DNA of 64,000 nt, taken from Saussurea involucrata. Lineage: Eukaryota > Streptophyta > Magnoliopsida > Asterales > Asteraceae. The DNA is taken from positions 252,514,422-252,578,421 of the forward strand of contig CM066321.1 in NCBI GenBank assembly GCA_033807775.1, written 5' to 3'. The translations under genes and the position numbers were made by a program. Below are positions 41,540-53,606 of the stretch, in pieces. Position 1 is the first letter of the stretch; each line of letters begins with the position of its first letter. Below the pieces are notes generated by a model. It saw only the letters and a program-made list of their open reading frames with translations, ran no database searches and was not told where the DNA came from.

Positions 41540-43748
41540 GACTTATGTGCTTTGAAAGAGTCAAACTTAAAGATCTCTTTTGGATCAGAACTTTCAGCAG
41601 ATTTTGAAATGATAATTTCAGATTTTCCTTGATCATGATTTAATTTGAAGGATGGTTTTGAGACCTTTTCCTGATTAGGGGTGTCATAGGACACGTTTCG
41701 GAAGTTTAGCTTCTTGGTTCTTGACCCTTCTGAGGTTTTTATCTTTTTGAAAACATTTGTGCCAAATGATGAACAATCTGGCATCTGGACTTTCCCAACA
41801 CAGAAGGTTGAGGACAGAGATGTCTTCTTCTTTCCAGTGAAAGGATCAAGGTCACTGAAACCACAACCTTGAGTATCCATTTGAGAGTTGATTTTAATAT
41901 GCACATCTTGTGCATCCTGGTACTTCTTTATCAGAAGTTCTTTTCTCTGTAAAGATTGATGTAAAACTTCTCTTTCCTTTTGAAAATAACTCTTTAAAGC
42001 CACAGAGTTAAGCCTTTTATACTCTGATCTCTTAACCTCTTCACCTTTTAGTTTCAAAACTTCCTCATACTCTTTGCATTTGTCAGAAAATATAATTCTT
42101 TTTGCTTCTGTAAAGCTTCTAGCTCATATTTTTCTTTTGAAATCTCTTCCTTCTCCATTTCTAAGAGATCTTTCTCTCTTTTGTAGAAGGATAAATCTTT
42201 CTGAGCTAACGTTCTTAGTTTTTTTTCTTTAGAAAGTTTTTGTTTCAGGGCTTGAAACTCTTGAGAAAGTTTAGACACATTCATTTCAAGTTTAGAATCA
42301 GGCTTAGAGTCAGAGGTGGAACATACCTTTGCATTGGGTTTAGAGATCTCCAGTGATCCATATGTAGAGCTTGTCTTTATCATCTCCTCTGTCATCTCCT
42401 CTACTATTGCCATCCCACGGAAGTTGGCATGCTCTGGTTCACCATCAGAGGATGAGTCAGAGATCCAGTTCTCCATCTCTACCACCATGCTTTTCTCCTT
42501 GAAGTTATACTTGTATTTGTTCTTGTAGTAGTCCTGGTCTTTTACCAGTCTACCCTTACAGGTTGCAGAGAAATGGTCTGGTTTGCCACATCTGAAACAT
42601 CTTCCATCATTCTGATTGATGGGCTGTGTAGTATCTGTTGGTTTTTGTGGTGCTGGCTGAATGTACCTTTGTTGGTATTGAGGTGGTCTCTAATCCTAAA
42701 ATTGTACAGCTCTGTGATTCTGGAACTGTGCAGGCCTCTGTTCATTCTAGTAGCCTCTTCTCTCTTTCTTATCTTCTATCTCAAATCTCCCTCTTTTGTC
42801 AAAATCCTTCTTGTCAAATCTCTTGTTAAATTGTTGAGTTATTAGTGCAAGAGATTGGGCAAAGGCATTGATATCCTCATCATCATCAGCATCTGTCATG
42901 CTTTCTTCATCATCACTCTCTACTATCAGGCTTTTCTTCCCTTTCTTTTTCAGAACCTTCTCCTTTCCCTTTTTCTCTCTGGTAGATTTCCTTTCAGAGG
43001 GTGTTTTTGAGTCAGAGATTAAAGCCAGAGGTCCTCCCATAGTGGATTTGCCCTTTTGTTTGACAATATCGTTTTCTTGTGCAGCCAAAGTGCCATACAC
43101 ATCTGTGAGTGATCAAGTATCAAGGTCCTGATTTGCTTGCAAAGACATAGATAAGTGCAGCCATTCATCATTTAAGCTTTTTAAGAACACAACATTGTTA
43201 TCTTCCTTTGATCTGACAACCCCACACTTTCTGTAATTGTTGTTCAAGACATTAATCCTATTGTAGGTCTGTTGTAGGGTTTCATCAGGAAGAGCTGAGA
43301 AATCATTGTATTCATTAATACATTGGGTCCTTCTGTTCTTTTGGGTTTTTATTCCCCTTCAAGTTGGTTCAGAAGTTGATCCCAGATCTCTTTAGCAGTA
43401 ACACATGAATCTAGTTCTTGCAAAATATCGTTTGGAATGGCCATTATCAGAAGTCTAACTGCTTTTGAGTCATTTTCCATTTTAAGCTTCTCTTCTTCAG
43501 TAAAACCAATGGTTTTAGGCTCAAGATGAGTCGAAATCTCCGCAGTAGTTTCTGTAGCAGGAACTCGAGGAACCATAACCATTGGTTGTAATGGTCCACT
43601 TGTGACAGATCTCATAAGATCCTTATACATGCCTTAAAAGAAGTTAACCATCCTAATATTCCATTGAGGATATTCATCTCTCATAAGAGTATGAGGTTTG
43701 GTAAAAGAACCAACAATATAAATGGCATTGATGTTGTTATTTGTCATT
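41540..43748 (-). pseudogene. gag: Element C gag, N-terminal and central part
   Basis: The ATG at 43748 opens MTNNNINAIYIVGSFTKPHT, followed by DEYPQWNIRM, the copia Gag signature. A stop and a one-frame break follow QLEGE near 43349; the next segment continues with INEY and YGTLAAQEND (43100-42747). A CCHC knuckle lies near 42590-42550 in degraded form. Coiled-coil pieces follow at 42488-42054 and 42057-41550 (YFQKEREVLHQSLQRKELLI), matching M's Gag. Element J interrupts it at 41534/41540. It resumes at 36591. Confidence 0.85.
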
Positions 43749-44034
43749 TTTACAGAAAACAGAGTGTGAAATTTTTCTTGATTAGAGAAGGAGTTTTAAG
43801 CTTGTAAAGAGATAAGCAAAGCTGAAAAGAGTAAAATATCTAATGTAAGAACACTTTCTAAACTTGTTTTTGTGATTTGAGCAAAGATTTTAAGCCTTAA
43901 ATCAAGAGTTTCAGGTTTTGGTAAAAACAAGGTAATGATAACTAAAGAACTTTTGAAATGAAGAATAACTAACAATCAACAAGAGTGAATCAACCTGTAT
44001 AGATTGGATTGATTTGATTTAAGCAAATCAATCT
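43749..44034 (-). other. Leader of element C
   Basis: Untranslated stretch between primer-binding site and gag ATG; I see no repeats in it. Confidence 0.6.
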
Positions 44035-44046
44035 GCTCTAATACCA
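44035..44046 (-). promoter_or_regulatory. Primer-binding site of element C (one mismatch)
   Basis: Minus strand TGGTATTAGAGC; the usual C is T, a one-base mismatch to the tRNA-Met complement. Confidence 0.85.
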
Positions 44047-44048
44047 AT

Positions 44049-44777
44049 TGTTGGTTCCCAGATTCACCTTGTCTCATTCAACAAACAAGCACAACAGAGA
44101 TAGCAGAAGCATAAACATGTTGTTTGTAGATGAGTGATTGTTATGTAAGAACAATAAGAGAGAATAATAATATACTTAACAGTGAACAAGATAAGATTCA
44201 TAAACAAACTGCTCGTAAATTAAAATGAAGAACACCAAGAACACCTAAGTGTGTGGGTAATCTTCTAAATTCTCTCAGGATACAGTCGTACAAAGATAAT
44301 GGAATGGAATGTGTGCAGTGAGCGTGTTGTTGCAAGAATTCTTACAATTGTGTGCTCCACTGCCCACTATTTATAGCCTGGTAAAGTGTAATACAGTGTA
44401 CTATCAAACCCTGGAATAACACGTGTAAAGTGTGTAGTTGTCCTTTAGGGCTGACGTGGAAAGTGTAAACACTGAACTAACACTTAGAGAATTATACGAG
44501 TCTTGGGCTACATAGAGGTCTTGGTCATCAGAGATCATTTACCAGAGCTCTGATGGTCTTCTGGAGTCTTGCTCTCTGGCGTTTGGTCTCTGACTTTCTT
44601 CTGTTGATCTTTTGTTAAGTCTTCTGGGCCATCTCTAATGTCTTCTGGGCCATCTCTAATGTCTTCTGGTCTCTGACTTTCTTCTGTTGATCTTTTGTTA
44701 AGTCTTCTGGGCCATCTCTAATGTCTTCTGACTTGTGATATTTTCAATACTTTTACATGGAATACTTGGAGCTAACA
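44049..44777 (-). repeat. 5' LTR of element C
   Basis: Minus strand TGTTAGCTCC to ACCAACA, 729 bp, TATAAATA at 44375-44368. It carries a local repeat at 44625-44725 (GGGCCATCTCTAATGTCTTC three times). Confidence 0.88.
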
Positions 44778-45429
44778 GGACCAAAGACCATACTTTGTTG
44801 CGCTCAAACTGCAGAAGCTCATCTTGCATAGCCTCTATCTAGTTTGGATCTTCTAGGGCCTCATAAACCTTCTTGGGCTCTATTATACTAATGAAATAGT
44901 CGAATTTATTCTTGAAAGTACACCTGCCATTTCTGTCCTTGAAGACAGAATGGCAGTGGTGGAACAACATGTAGGGAACCCTGGCCAAGAAGACAGGGTC
45001 CCTGAGGCCGATACTGCTGTGCCATAACCAACATTCATTTGCAGTTGCATTTGAAAGTAGACACACTGTAGTTAATTCCACAATTTTAGAAAAATTGGCC
45101 ACAAACAAATCCATATGCCTTTTAGCCCAGAAAACTTTTATATCCTTCTCAGTCAGAATTAAGCAACCTGTGATGCTGAACTTGATCTGACAGAAACTGT
45201 CCAAGAACTGACTTATGTTGAACAAATTGTGTTGTAAGCCTTCCACATAGAAAACTTTCTGAATGTTCAGATCCCCTTTTGTTAAATCCCCATATCCTCT
45301 AACTTGTCCTTTACTGTTATTGGCAAAGTTAACTGCTCCTCCAGCCTTTTCTGTGAAATTTGTCAGAGAAGACTTATGACCTGTCATGTGTCTTGAAGCT
45401 CCAGAATCTAAAAACCACACATGACAGCC
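44778..45429 (-). pseudogene. pol: Element K pol: protease, deletion junction, RT start
   Basis: Protease reads FLDSGASRHMTG, VNFANNSKGQ and VFYVEGLQHNLFNISQF. GAG-pre-integrase begins ECWLWHS and breaks off. Then comes about 100 bp of unrelated, visibly GC-richer sequence (about 44915-45015), then FDYFISIIEPKKVYEALEDPN and ERNKVWSLVP from the RT start. The whole integrase core is missing. Element C is inserted at 44777/44778. Confidence 0.82.
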
Positions 45430-45459
45430 CTGCAAAAACAATTAGTTAGATTTAGGTAC
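45430..45459 (-). promoter_or_regulatory. gag-pol junction of element K
   Basis: TGGGTACC, five codons, TAA, then TTGTTTTTGCAG: 30 nt from GTACC to CAG. Gag and protease are in one frame with only this stop between. Confidence 0.7.
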
Positions 45460-48400
45460 CCATACTGGAATGGGTCCTTCTTTGTTAGCTTTGATATCTG
45501 ATTTAACATATGTTCCTTTAACTTTCCATTCAAAGTCTTCTTTTAAGCACCACTTTCCTTGAACTTTTATGTAATCAGAACATTTTCTGTTCACAAAATT
45601 GATTCTTTTCTTCCTGAAAACTTTTGGTTGAGACTGAGTAGTACTTTCAGTCTTCTTTTCATTAGATTTAAACAAGTTTTCATTCCTCTTTCCTTTTGAT
45701 TTAGATTGAAAGATGTTTTCAATCTTCTTTCCTTTTATCTGAGTCTGAGAAAACATTACAGTCTTCTTTTCTGAATTCTGATTTGCTTTGGTTGTATGAA
45801 GAGTTTTAAAAGATGTTTTTGAATTTTGACTTTTCTGAGAGAATTGAAATGAATGACTACCACATTAAACACACTTAAGATTCTTTCTTGCAAGTGACAA
45901 CAGATCTGAATCAAAAGTCTTTTTGCTTTTATTGATAGTATTCAGATTACAATTGCATCTATTACAAGAATTACTAGCTTTAGGTTCAGAAGTAGTATTC
46001 AATCCAATCTCCTCAGAAATCCTTTTCAGATCATCTTCCCTTTTGCTTTCCTCTCTTTCTGAAACATTCAACTTTTCAGAATTAGCAGATGATTTAGATG
46101 ATTCACCCTTCTCAAATGTACTTGATTCATCAAAGAATGTCTTATTTTCTTTTAAGGCATTAATTTTGAAAAGATCATACTCAGCCTTTAACTTCTCAAG
46201 CTCTGTTATCTTCTGGATATAAGTGTTGTTTTCCTTTAAAACTTGTTCCAGTTTAAAATCAACATCACAAAAATCATTTTCAAGTTCATCAAAACTTTTC
46301 CTTAATTCTTTAAGTTATTGGTTAACAAGTTTGAACCTCTTTTCAAGTTCTGAGAAACTTTCTGAATTAGAATCAAAATTTTCAGTTGACTTAGAATTCT
46401 GACTAACAGATTCAAAATTTTGACCTTCAGACTCAGAATTCTGACTAATGGACTCAGAATTTTGACTAGAGGACTCAGAGTTCTGACTAACTGTTTCAGA
46501 ATTCTCCTTGTTTTCAGAAACATTGCTTGCATCAAATATACTCTCAATGTCAGTATAGGAAAAACTTTGTTGTTTATCTTTGTAACTTACATTCAGAGAA
46601 TCATATTTGAATTTAGCATCATTGTATCTTGGTTTCTCTTCTGTTGGTTTTGAAATTTCTTTCTTGACCTTGTCTTCTGAAACTTCTGACTTCTCAGTTT
46701 TTAGTTCAGAAATTGTTTCCTTTGCTTTTACAGGACTTGACTTTTGTAAACTGTCTGAACTTGTTATTGAACTTGCAGGTCTTATGAAAACTTCAACTAA
46801 GTCTGGGATTTCTGGTTTAGGAACATGTAAATTCTCAAAGTCATAAAGGTTTATTGGAGCCTTTTTCAAAATTGCATTTTCCTCCAAACCTAATCCCATT
46901 TTTGGATTATAAAACCTAGTGTCTTTAACATTGCTTGTGAGAAGACTCAAGGTTTGTTGAGTTTGACCTCTTTTCAGATTAAGGTCTTCCAATTCTTTGA
47001 TTTTAGAATATAAATTCTTTCTTTCATCAAGCAACATATCAAATTTAATTTGTAAATCAACCTTTTCATCTTTTACTTCTGAGAGTTCACTTTTTAATTC
47101 AGAAATCTTTTTCAAAAGATCAGAATTCTCTTTTCTGACTTTTTGTTTCTCAACCTCAGATTCTTCAAACTGTTCTTTAATTATTTCCTTTTCTGTTCTG
47201 AATTTGTTAACCATAATCCTTTCACCTTTTATCTGTTTTCTGAGTTTAACAAATTCAGAATTCATATTGTCAATTTGACTCATTAAATCAATTTCAAGAG
47301 CAGAATGTACCTCAGCTGAAGATTCAGAACCTGCTTCATCATAATCAGAATCATCTTCATCCTTCATCTTAGCCATGTAGCTTTGCATCTGAGAAAAATG
47401 AATACAGTCCTCTTCTTCAGAAGAATAGTACAACCAGTTCTCTTGTTCTACAAGAAGTGCAATACCACTGTCTTTGGTTTTGGCTAGCTGAGCCTTCTTT
47501 GCATAATATTCATAGTCCTTGACTACTTTTACTCTACAGTCCCTTGCAAAATGACCAGGTTTTCCACATTTAAAACAAAGATCCTTCTCTTTTCTCTCTT
47601 CCTTCTCTTCTTTCTTCTCATACTTACTTTCTTCTCTATCTTCCTTCTTCTTATATTTCTCTTCTGAACTCCCTTGTTCTCTTCTGTACTTACCCTCAAA
47701 CCTCTTCTTTCCATACCTCTTGTTGAAAGTATTAGTCAACAAAGCTAACTTCTCAGCAATTAACTTGATATCAGCATCTTCCTCAGATCCTTCTTCCTCA
47801 GATTCCTCCTCTATCTTTGGTATTTCAGACAAAAACACAGATTTCTTGGATGTTTTAGATGTTTTGGTGATTTTGGATTTTGAAAGCAAAGCTAATTGAT
47901 CAGAAACACTTTTCTTTTCCTCAACCACTTGCTTAACAGAATCCTCATGCTGATTCAGAACACAAAATAGATCATTCAGATCTTCCTCACATATATCCTT
48001 GTTCATCTGAAGACTAATTGCAAAAGATGACCATTCTGAATTAAGATAATTCAGAAATTTGTAATTGATCTCTGACTTTGTCTTCTTCAACCCATTCCTT
48101 CTGAGATCGTTCAATATTGTGCAAAACTTGCTGTAAGTCTGAGTTAGACTTTCAGATTCCTTTGCTTTGAATCTTTCATATGCATTAATGCTTTGATTCA
48201 ATTTTGCTTGAATTGATTTGAGTGTACCCAGCATTTGCTTCTCCAGTTCATCCCACATTTCCTTTGATGATGTTCCACTATCTATTTTGTTGAAGACTTC
48301 ATTTGGAACTGCCAAAGTCAACAAAGTAACAGCTCTTTTGTCTATTGCATGTCTCTGTTTCTGTGCTTCATTATATTGTGAAAAACTTTTCTTCACTCTA

Positions 48401-48612
48401 GTAGCAGGAATCTCTGGTGTAGTAGTAGTTGCAGGTGTGGCAGCAACATCAACATAAACTTCAATAGGACCTTCGCGAATTGAGATCATCAAGTTCTCAT
48501 CAATATTATCCAGGAATTGAATCATACGAATTTTCCATTGCTGATATTCTTCAGGAATAAGAACAGGCGGCTTCGTCTCAGATCCCATCAAGAGAAATTC
48601 TTTAGTAGACAT
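45460..48612 (-). pseudogene. gag: Element K gag (long coiled-coil Gag)
   Basis: The ATG at 48612 (MSTKEFLLMG) is preferred to the upstream in-frame Met at 48660 because it matches the start of A's Gag. Then KPPVLIPEEYQQWKIRM, SINAYERFKA, a Lys/Glu-rich stretch and the CCHC knuckle CFKCGKPGHFARDC (near 47570). Beyond it the frame stays open: SYMAKMKDEDDSD (A has a stop here), a long coiled coil, GQTQQTLSLLTSNVKDTRF and NPKMGLGLE. The first frame ends at 46315 after about 765 residues; further broken pieces (46071-45865, 45756-45460) lead to GPIPVWVPK. Far longer than a usual copia Gag. Confidence 0.85.
46390..46505 (-). repeat. Short repeat in K gag encoding SQNSES units
   Basis: About five units of 24 nt encode SQNSES-like peptides. 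At DNA level they consist of CAGAATTCTGA words, the self-complementary word common in K and G. Confidence 0.78.
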
Positions 48613-48805
48613 GATTGTAAGATGATTCAACAGAAAGACAAATTCGAATTTCTTGAACAAAAATTAGAACGAATTCAAGAATTACTAAGAATTCAAGAAT
48701 TACAAGTAGCAGCGGAATCAATTATCGAATTGATCAAGAAATTTTCAAGAACACGATCTAGAAACCCTCAAGAACACGATCTTGAACAAATTTGTTTGTT
48801 GATTT
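48613..48805 (-). other. Leader of element K
   Basis: Short untranslated leader with repeated GAATTCAAGAATT text (48670-48705, plus strand). Confidence 0.6.
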
Positions 48806-48817
48806 GCTCTGATACCA
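48806..48817 (-). promoter_or_regulatory. Primer-binding site of element K
   Basis: Minus strand TGGTATCAGAGC. Confidence 0.92.
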
Positions 48818-48819
48818 AT

Positions 48820-49197
48820 TGTAAGTCCCATAATCAAGCAACAATAAAGAAACTCCATAGAAATTGTGTAGAAGTAGGCATGAATATTATTTTATTGAAT
48901 GATTTCTACTCATAAGCTTTGAATACAATGGAGGGAGAATTTCTCAATTACAAACCGTATCTCACAACTCACTGTGAAGTGTGTATGATCACAAAATATC
49001 TCAAATGATAATGGAAGCCCAAGACACCTATTTATAGTGTCTAATTACATGACATGAGCCCAATCCCATTTAACTCCCATTAAACTCCCAAAGCCCAAAA
49101 TACTTATAAAGCTAATTTAAACACATTTGACTTTTTTCTTGACTTTACATGGACTTTATAAAACTTTCTATATAATTGGGGCTTTCTAAACCCAACA
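48820..49197 (-). repeat. LTR of element K
   Basis: Minus strand TGTTGGGTTT to CTTACA, 378 bp, TATAAATA at 49036-49029. Unusually it is preceded on the minus strand by a polypurine-like TTTAGGGAGAGAT (49211-49198) and followed by a primer-binding site, so it is placed as a 3' LTR and a 5' LTR at once. Confidence 0.82.
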
Positions 49198-51163
49198 ATC
49201 TCTCCCTAAAGTTTTATAAAGAAAGCATCTTCAAATGATCCCCCCCTTGATTTCTTTGAAGCTTTAGTGTTGCACATCTTCACGCCTTGCAAATCTATCC
49301 AAGCTCCCCCTCAAAATTTGCTGTTATTCTTCACAAGTTTCAACTTTAAAATCGGATCCAATGTGCAATAAGCTCGACTGAAGGCACCACAGTTTGTAAT
49401 AAAGAATTCATCTTTGAAATGCGAGTTGAATGACCATTAAGCTCAAGAGCTTAATCCATTAAGATCAGAGGAGGGAGTGTCTCAACACACTTCAATAACT
49501 CAGCTTGGATCCACAAAAATAGAAGATAGAACACCTTTCTGAAAGTTGGGAGAAATAGAGTGAAAAACGCAGCTTTCTGTCCAGCAAGTGTCCTCTGACT
49601 TTAACACAGATTCTGACCATTAAGCATACTTATTCGGATCAAACTCAAAACATAAACAATGTTCATCTGTGTCTTAGGAATCTAACGCATCTAGACTCGT
49701 CAAATTTGGAGCTTCGAGGAGGGTGTTCTGAACAAAATACGACAGGTGCGCAAATCTGTCAAGTATTACACTTTTGTTCTGAGAAGTCTAAGTAAAAGTT
49801 CTGAGTAGGTCAATCAGAATTCTGAGTAAGTCAATCAGAATTCTAAACCTAAAGAACTCTGGAAAAAAATCCAACTCTGAAGTTCTGACTACACAAGATA
49901 AAGTTCTGAATATTGGAGTCAGAGTTCTGATTAAGCTCAACATTGAAATCTCTTGAACAAGCTCTGAATAGACTTCTAACAGCCCACGAATTGATTCTGA
50001 ATTCTGAATAGCCTTGTAATTCTGAATCAACATATATGAAATATGAATGCCTTTAGTCTCTGATCAGAATTTTGAACAATATGATCATAATTCTGAATAC
50101 TCATGATCGAAATCAGAACAACTTCTGAATTGGCTTGTGCAATCTCTTAACAACCTGAAAATTTAATGCAACCAACGAGTTCTTGTTTTCAGTTATTCCT
50201 TTCTGTTATGACAGCATCCAGACAGCAGCAAAAAAATAGTGACAGCAGCAACAACTTCGAAACAGAAACAGCAGCACTTAAGACAACTTCGAAACAGCAG
50301 CAACAATCTGCAGATTCTGGACAGCTTAATCAATCTTTATGAATAAATCTGACAGTAACATTCTTGAACCAATCAACTTTCTATTACAAACAAAAGCTTT
50401 TTGTTTTGTCTCCTAACAGCAGCAACTAACTTTCTGCTTTAATCAAACTAGCAGCAACTTTCTGTTACAACATCAACACAGAATGCAACTTTCTGTTATT
50501 GTTAAGCTCTTTTCGATCTCTGTTGATGCACAAACAACAGAAATCAATTTGGATATTTTGACAGCACCATTTTCTGTTTTGCTTGTAGAATTCTGCTTGG
50601 ACATTTTAATCAACAACAATAAGCGCGATTTTGAACAACTTTCTGTGGACAAAACCAATCTGTCTTGGCCTCGATACAAATTCCTCCATTAATCACAAAA
50701 ACCTTCTGTCCAAATGATGATCAGAATAAACTTTTTCTTTTAATGTTGAAACTCAGATTACCAAGATTTGTTCTAAACAAAACATCATCCTATTGTAGAT
50801 CTCTTGAATCACCAACATGTTTGTCTTAATACCAAGCAAATCCATAAATCCTCCTCCAATAAAAAACAAATAATCACCAATCAAATTTGATGTAGAAATA
50901 TTGAGTCGATCTCCATAATATTCTTAGAACAAAAATTGCAAAGAATAACGTTTCTGGTCCATTACTCCAGAAAGTTGATTGTAAGCAATTGAAGATCTAA
51001 ATTCCTTTCAGATCTGACTTTTATCAAATCAAAACAACACCAATTCTCCAATTATAGCACACGATTAAGAACAATCTTGAATCTCCAAATCTTCAATTTA
51101 GATCTTGAAATCTTGAATTGCTGCCATGAAATGATCGTATCGAATTAAAATTGATTCGATGTG
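49198..51163 (-). other. Non-coding body between the LTRs of G and K
   Basis: No ORF is supported. On the minus strand it starts as the leader of G and ends with polypurine-like tracts (near 49315, 49245 and 49211-49198) at K's LTR. It holds many TTCTGA/TCAGAA words (49780-50110) and GCAGCAAC/GTTGCTGC words (50225-50310). Either a short non-coding element or a fusion of G leader and the 3' end of a K-type element. Confidence 0.55.
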
Positions 51164-51175
51164 GCTCTGATACCA
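51164..51175 (-). promoter_or_regulatory. Primer-binding site of element G
   Basis: Minus strand TGGTATCAGAGC next to the LTR at 51178. Confidence 0.9.
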
Positions 51176-51177
51176 AT

Positions 51178-51752
51178 TGTAGAAACCAGGATTCAATCTT
51201 ACAATCAATTATGAACAGTTAGGAACAATCAAACAGTAAATGATAGAGAATTGGATCAAAAGTATTGTATTCAATCAAGAACAGATTACAAATATGTAGA
51301 GAGAATCTCTCAAAGATTACAAAGTGAATACAAAGTTATGCGCAAAAGTTAGTTAGCTTACAGTTGCTAACTTCTATATATACTGTAAGGAAAGTCTAAA
51401 GCTACAGTACATATACAAGACAAACCAATAGAACTAATACACGTGTCCTAATTAGTTAACAGAATATAAAGGAAAATATCTTGACTTAAGTTCTGAACAA
51501 CATGTTCAGAACTTCTGAACATTCTTCTGATCAAGCACTTCAGAACTTCCTTCAAGCACTTGTCATTTTCATCTTCACCTTCAGAAGTTCTGAGTCTTCT
51601 ACTCAGAACTTTGAACCTTCTATTCAGACTTTCACACTTAGTAATCTTTTCGAGACTTCTCTAATCAGAAGTTCTGAGTCTCCTACTCAAAACTCTGAGT
51701 CTTCTGCTCAGATGTCAACACTTGTGTTTTTGACAAAACTTCAGATCTAACA
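51178..51752 (-). repeat. 5' LTR of element G
   Basis: Minus strand TGTTAGATCT to TTTCTACA, 575 bp, with a TATATATA box near 51375. Rich in GTTCTGAA/TTCAGAAC words (51490-51550). It interrupts element E at 51752/51753. No second copy is in the window. Confidence 0.82.
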
Positions 51753-53606
51753 CTGCTGCTGCCTCCCCCACCCATTCAGCGGAAGAGGGGGAGAAGTCAA
51801 ACGAAGACCTTCCCCAGAATGTTGAGGGGAGGAATTGAATGCTGAAGAAGACAACCCTCAGTAAGATAAGAATCATGAGGGAACCGCTGAAAGTCCCTCT
51901 CCATCTGAAGGGGAGCAAGGCGATGCCACTCCTCACTCTCCCTTGAACACTGTTGTTGAAATCCTTTCAGAGGATGAGGATGAGGATGAGGAAGAGGATC
52001 AAGAAGACGTCGATCATCCTCCCCAAAGGATGATGATGATGACGACGAGGATGACTACTTCTTTCATACAGAAGTGATTAAGGGCCCAACTCTCAAAGGG
52101 GTATCTATAAACGAACCAGGGGAGGGGACCAGGGCAAAGTCTCCTGCAAAGAAATCTCCTCAAGGAAAACAAAAGGGACTTGCCGCTGAAGGCAACTTGA
52201 CAATTTTGTTAAAGAAACCAACTTGTCAGGTACACTACATTCTTTTTCCCTACACTGCATCCCTCCTTTACCCCTTCTCAATCTCAACCCTTCTCCTTCT
52301 AAAACCCCTAAACACTTAGCTCTCTTCTTTCTCTATCTTTTTTCCCCAAATGATCTAACTCTATTGATCATTTTGTTTCAGCTAGTCCTTTCTTCTGCTT
52401 GAGGCTACTGCTGAAGCTCCTCATCTACAACAACAAATAATCCCAGCGCTCAACGATGAAGAACCAATAATCCCAGTCTCTGCTCTGGAAGAGACTGAAG
52501 CTCAAGCTGAATAAGAAGAACTGCTTTCTGACCCAAGAAGACCTTCCTTGCCTCCTCAAAGGTCAATTGAAGATGAACAAAGAAAGAAAGCAACGATGAT
52601 CCAAAGACTCGAAAGCCAGCGCTTAGTTCCTCCTCACCTCAGATGCTTGACATCCAAGGAAATTGCTGAAGCCTTGAAAACTGAAGAAATCCTCGCTGAA
52701 AAACATAAGGCTGAGCTTAGTGACAAAAACTATGCTCTTGAACTAGCCCAATGTTCAGTGAAGGATCCACAACTGAAGAAGATTCCCCTGGCTGTTCAGC
52801 ATGAGCTGATGAAAGAGGCTAAGAAGAAAAATCAGGAAAAGGTCAAGGTCAGTGACTCCACATTGGCCTGGTGTAAGAAGAAGTGCAACTACAGAAGTCT
52901 TCCATTAAGAATAAGCTATGTTAATGTAAGAGGGAAAATGGTCAAGAAGGTACCGATTGTCGATGTTCAGATAATCAGAGAAAATGGCGACAAAAGAACC
53001 TGCTACATGTCAACCCTGGATAAGCTCGGGTTCAGCGAATGGTTGGAAAAGTGAATTGCAATTCAGCGATCCCGCTCGTCCTTCAAGCCCTGTGTCGAAC
53101 AAGCCATAAATAGGCTGATCGATATGGTAACCTCAGCGGTCGATATTCCACCTCTTCCACCCATTCAGCCAAAAAGAACAGCTTCAAAGAAGAAGACTCC
53201 TTCATCTTCAGGCCCCGTGATAAGAAACGAGACAGGGATTGAATTCTCTCGTGAAGCAGTTCTTGGTCCCAATCTTGATCTCTCTGGTCTCGACATGTCC
53301 TTACCTCTAGCTGAAGACTTTGTACATGGTAAAGTACTCAGTGAACCCTTTGGCATCTTCTTTTATGATTACACTGGTCGCAGATGCTTTCAACGTGTCT
53401 CTGAGTTATACAAAACTCCCATCGAACAACTCAGAGATCTACTCTATTAGTGAGACTACATTGGTGACCTTCTCGAATCATTCCTGAAGCGCCTAATCTA
53501 TCGCAAAGCAAAAGTTAGACGGGATCAAGGAGTAATAGTCCCTGATTGGATGATTCCAGAAACTGATACTCTTGATGAACTTCTCATCAAGAAAGAACCT
53601 GAGTAG
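51753..53606 (+). pseudogene. Element E ORF3 (accessory, envelope-position ORF), 3' part
   Basis: An acidic, Ser-rich and broken first part (51760-52230) is followed by an intron-like block and then by an open frame 52508-53054 with RSIEDEQRKKATMIQRLESQ, KHKAELSDKNYALELAQ and RGKMVKKVPIVDVQIIREN. A stop at 53052 and others follow. The C-terminal module is clear (53300-53450): DFVHGKVLSEPFGIFFYDYTG, then FQRVSELYKTPIEQLRDLL, then RRDQGVIVPDWMIPETDTL to the stop at 53604. It matches in pattern the ORF3 ends of A, B and D. Similar text is known to me from Asteraceae retroelement proteins. Function unknown. Confidence 0.75.
52230..52381 (+). other. Candidate intron inside E ORF3
   Basis: CAG|GTACAC donor, T/C-rich body, a TCTAACT branch-like site near 52355 and a TTTTGTTTCAG acceptor; 152 nt. 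The flanks both look coding, but a TAG lies just after the acceptor in the downstream frame, so the joined frame is not clean. Confidence 0.4.

Larger units (their letters stand above)
625..44777 (-). mobile_element. Element C: Ty1/copia retrotransposon, heavily interrupted
   Basis: C reads right to left: 5' LTR 44049-44777, primer-binding site 44035-44046, gag 43748-41540 and 36591-35735, protease/integrase 35728-34441, RT-RNase H 34440-32388, post-pol spacer 32387-31789 and 24093-23801, then ORF3 23708-22868 and 1465-625. It is interrupted by J, D, A and an E-family LTR. It sits in the RT start of element K: K's sequence resumes at 44778, and 44778-44782 (GGACC) would be the target duplication. 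Gag and pol both carry stops and deletions, so C is inactive. Confidence 0.85.
44778..49197 (-). mobile_element. Element K: Ty1/copia retrotransposon, 5' part
   Basis: LTR 48820-49197, primer-binding site 48806-48817, a long gag (48612 to 45460), protease (45429-45020), a deletion that removes integrase, and the first residues of RT, where C is inserted. The remainder lies beyond element C, left of the window. Confidence 0.85.

Noticed and set aside
46420..47278. Plus-strand open frames opposite K's gag
   Set aside because: Antisense of the coiled-coil and SQNSES repeats.
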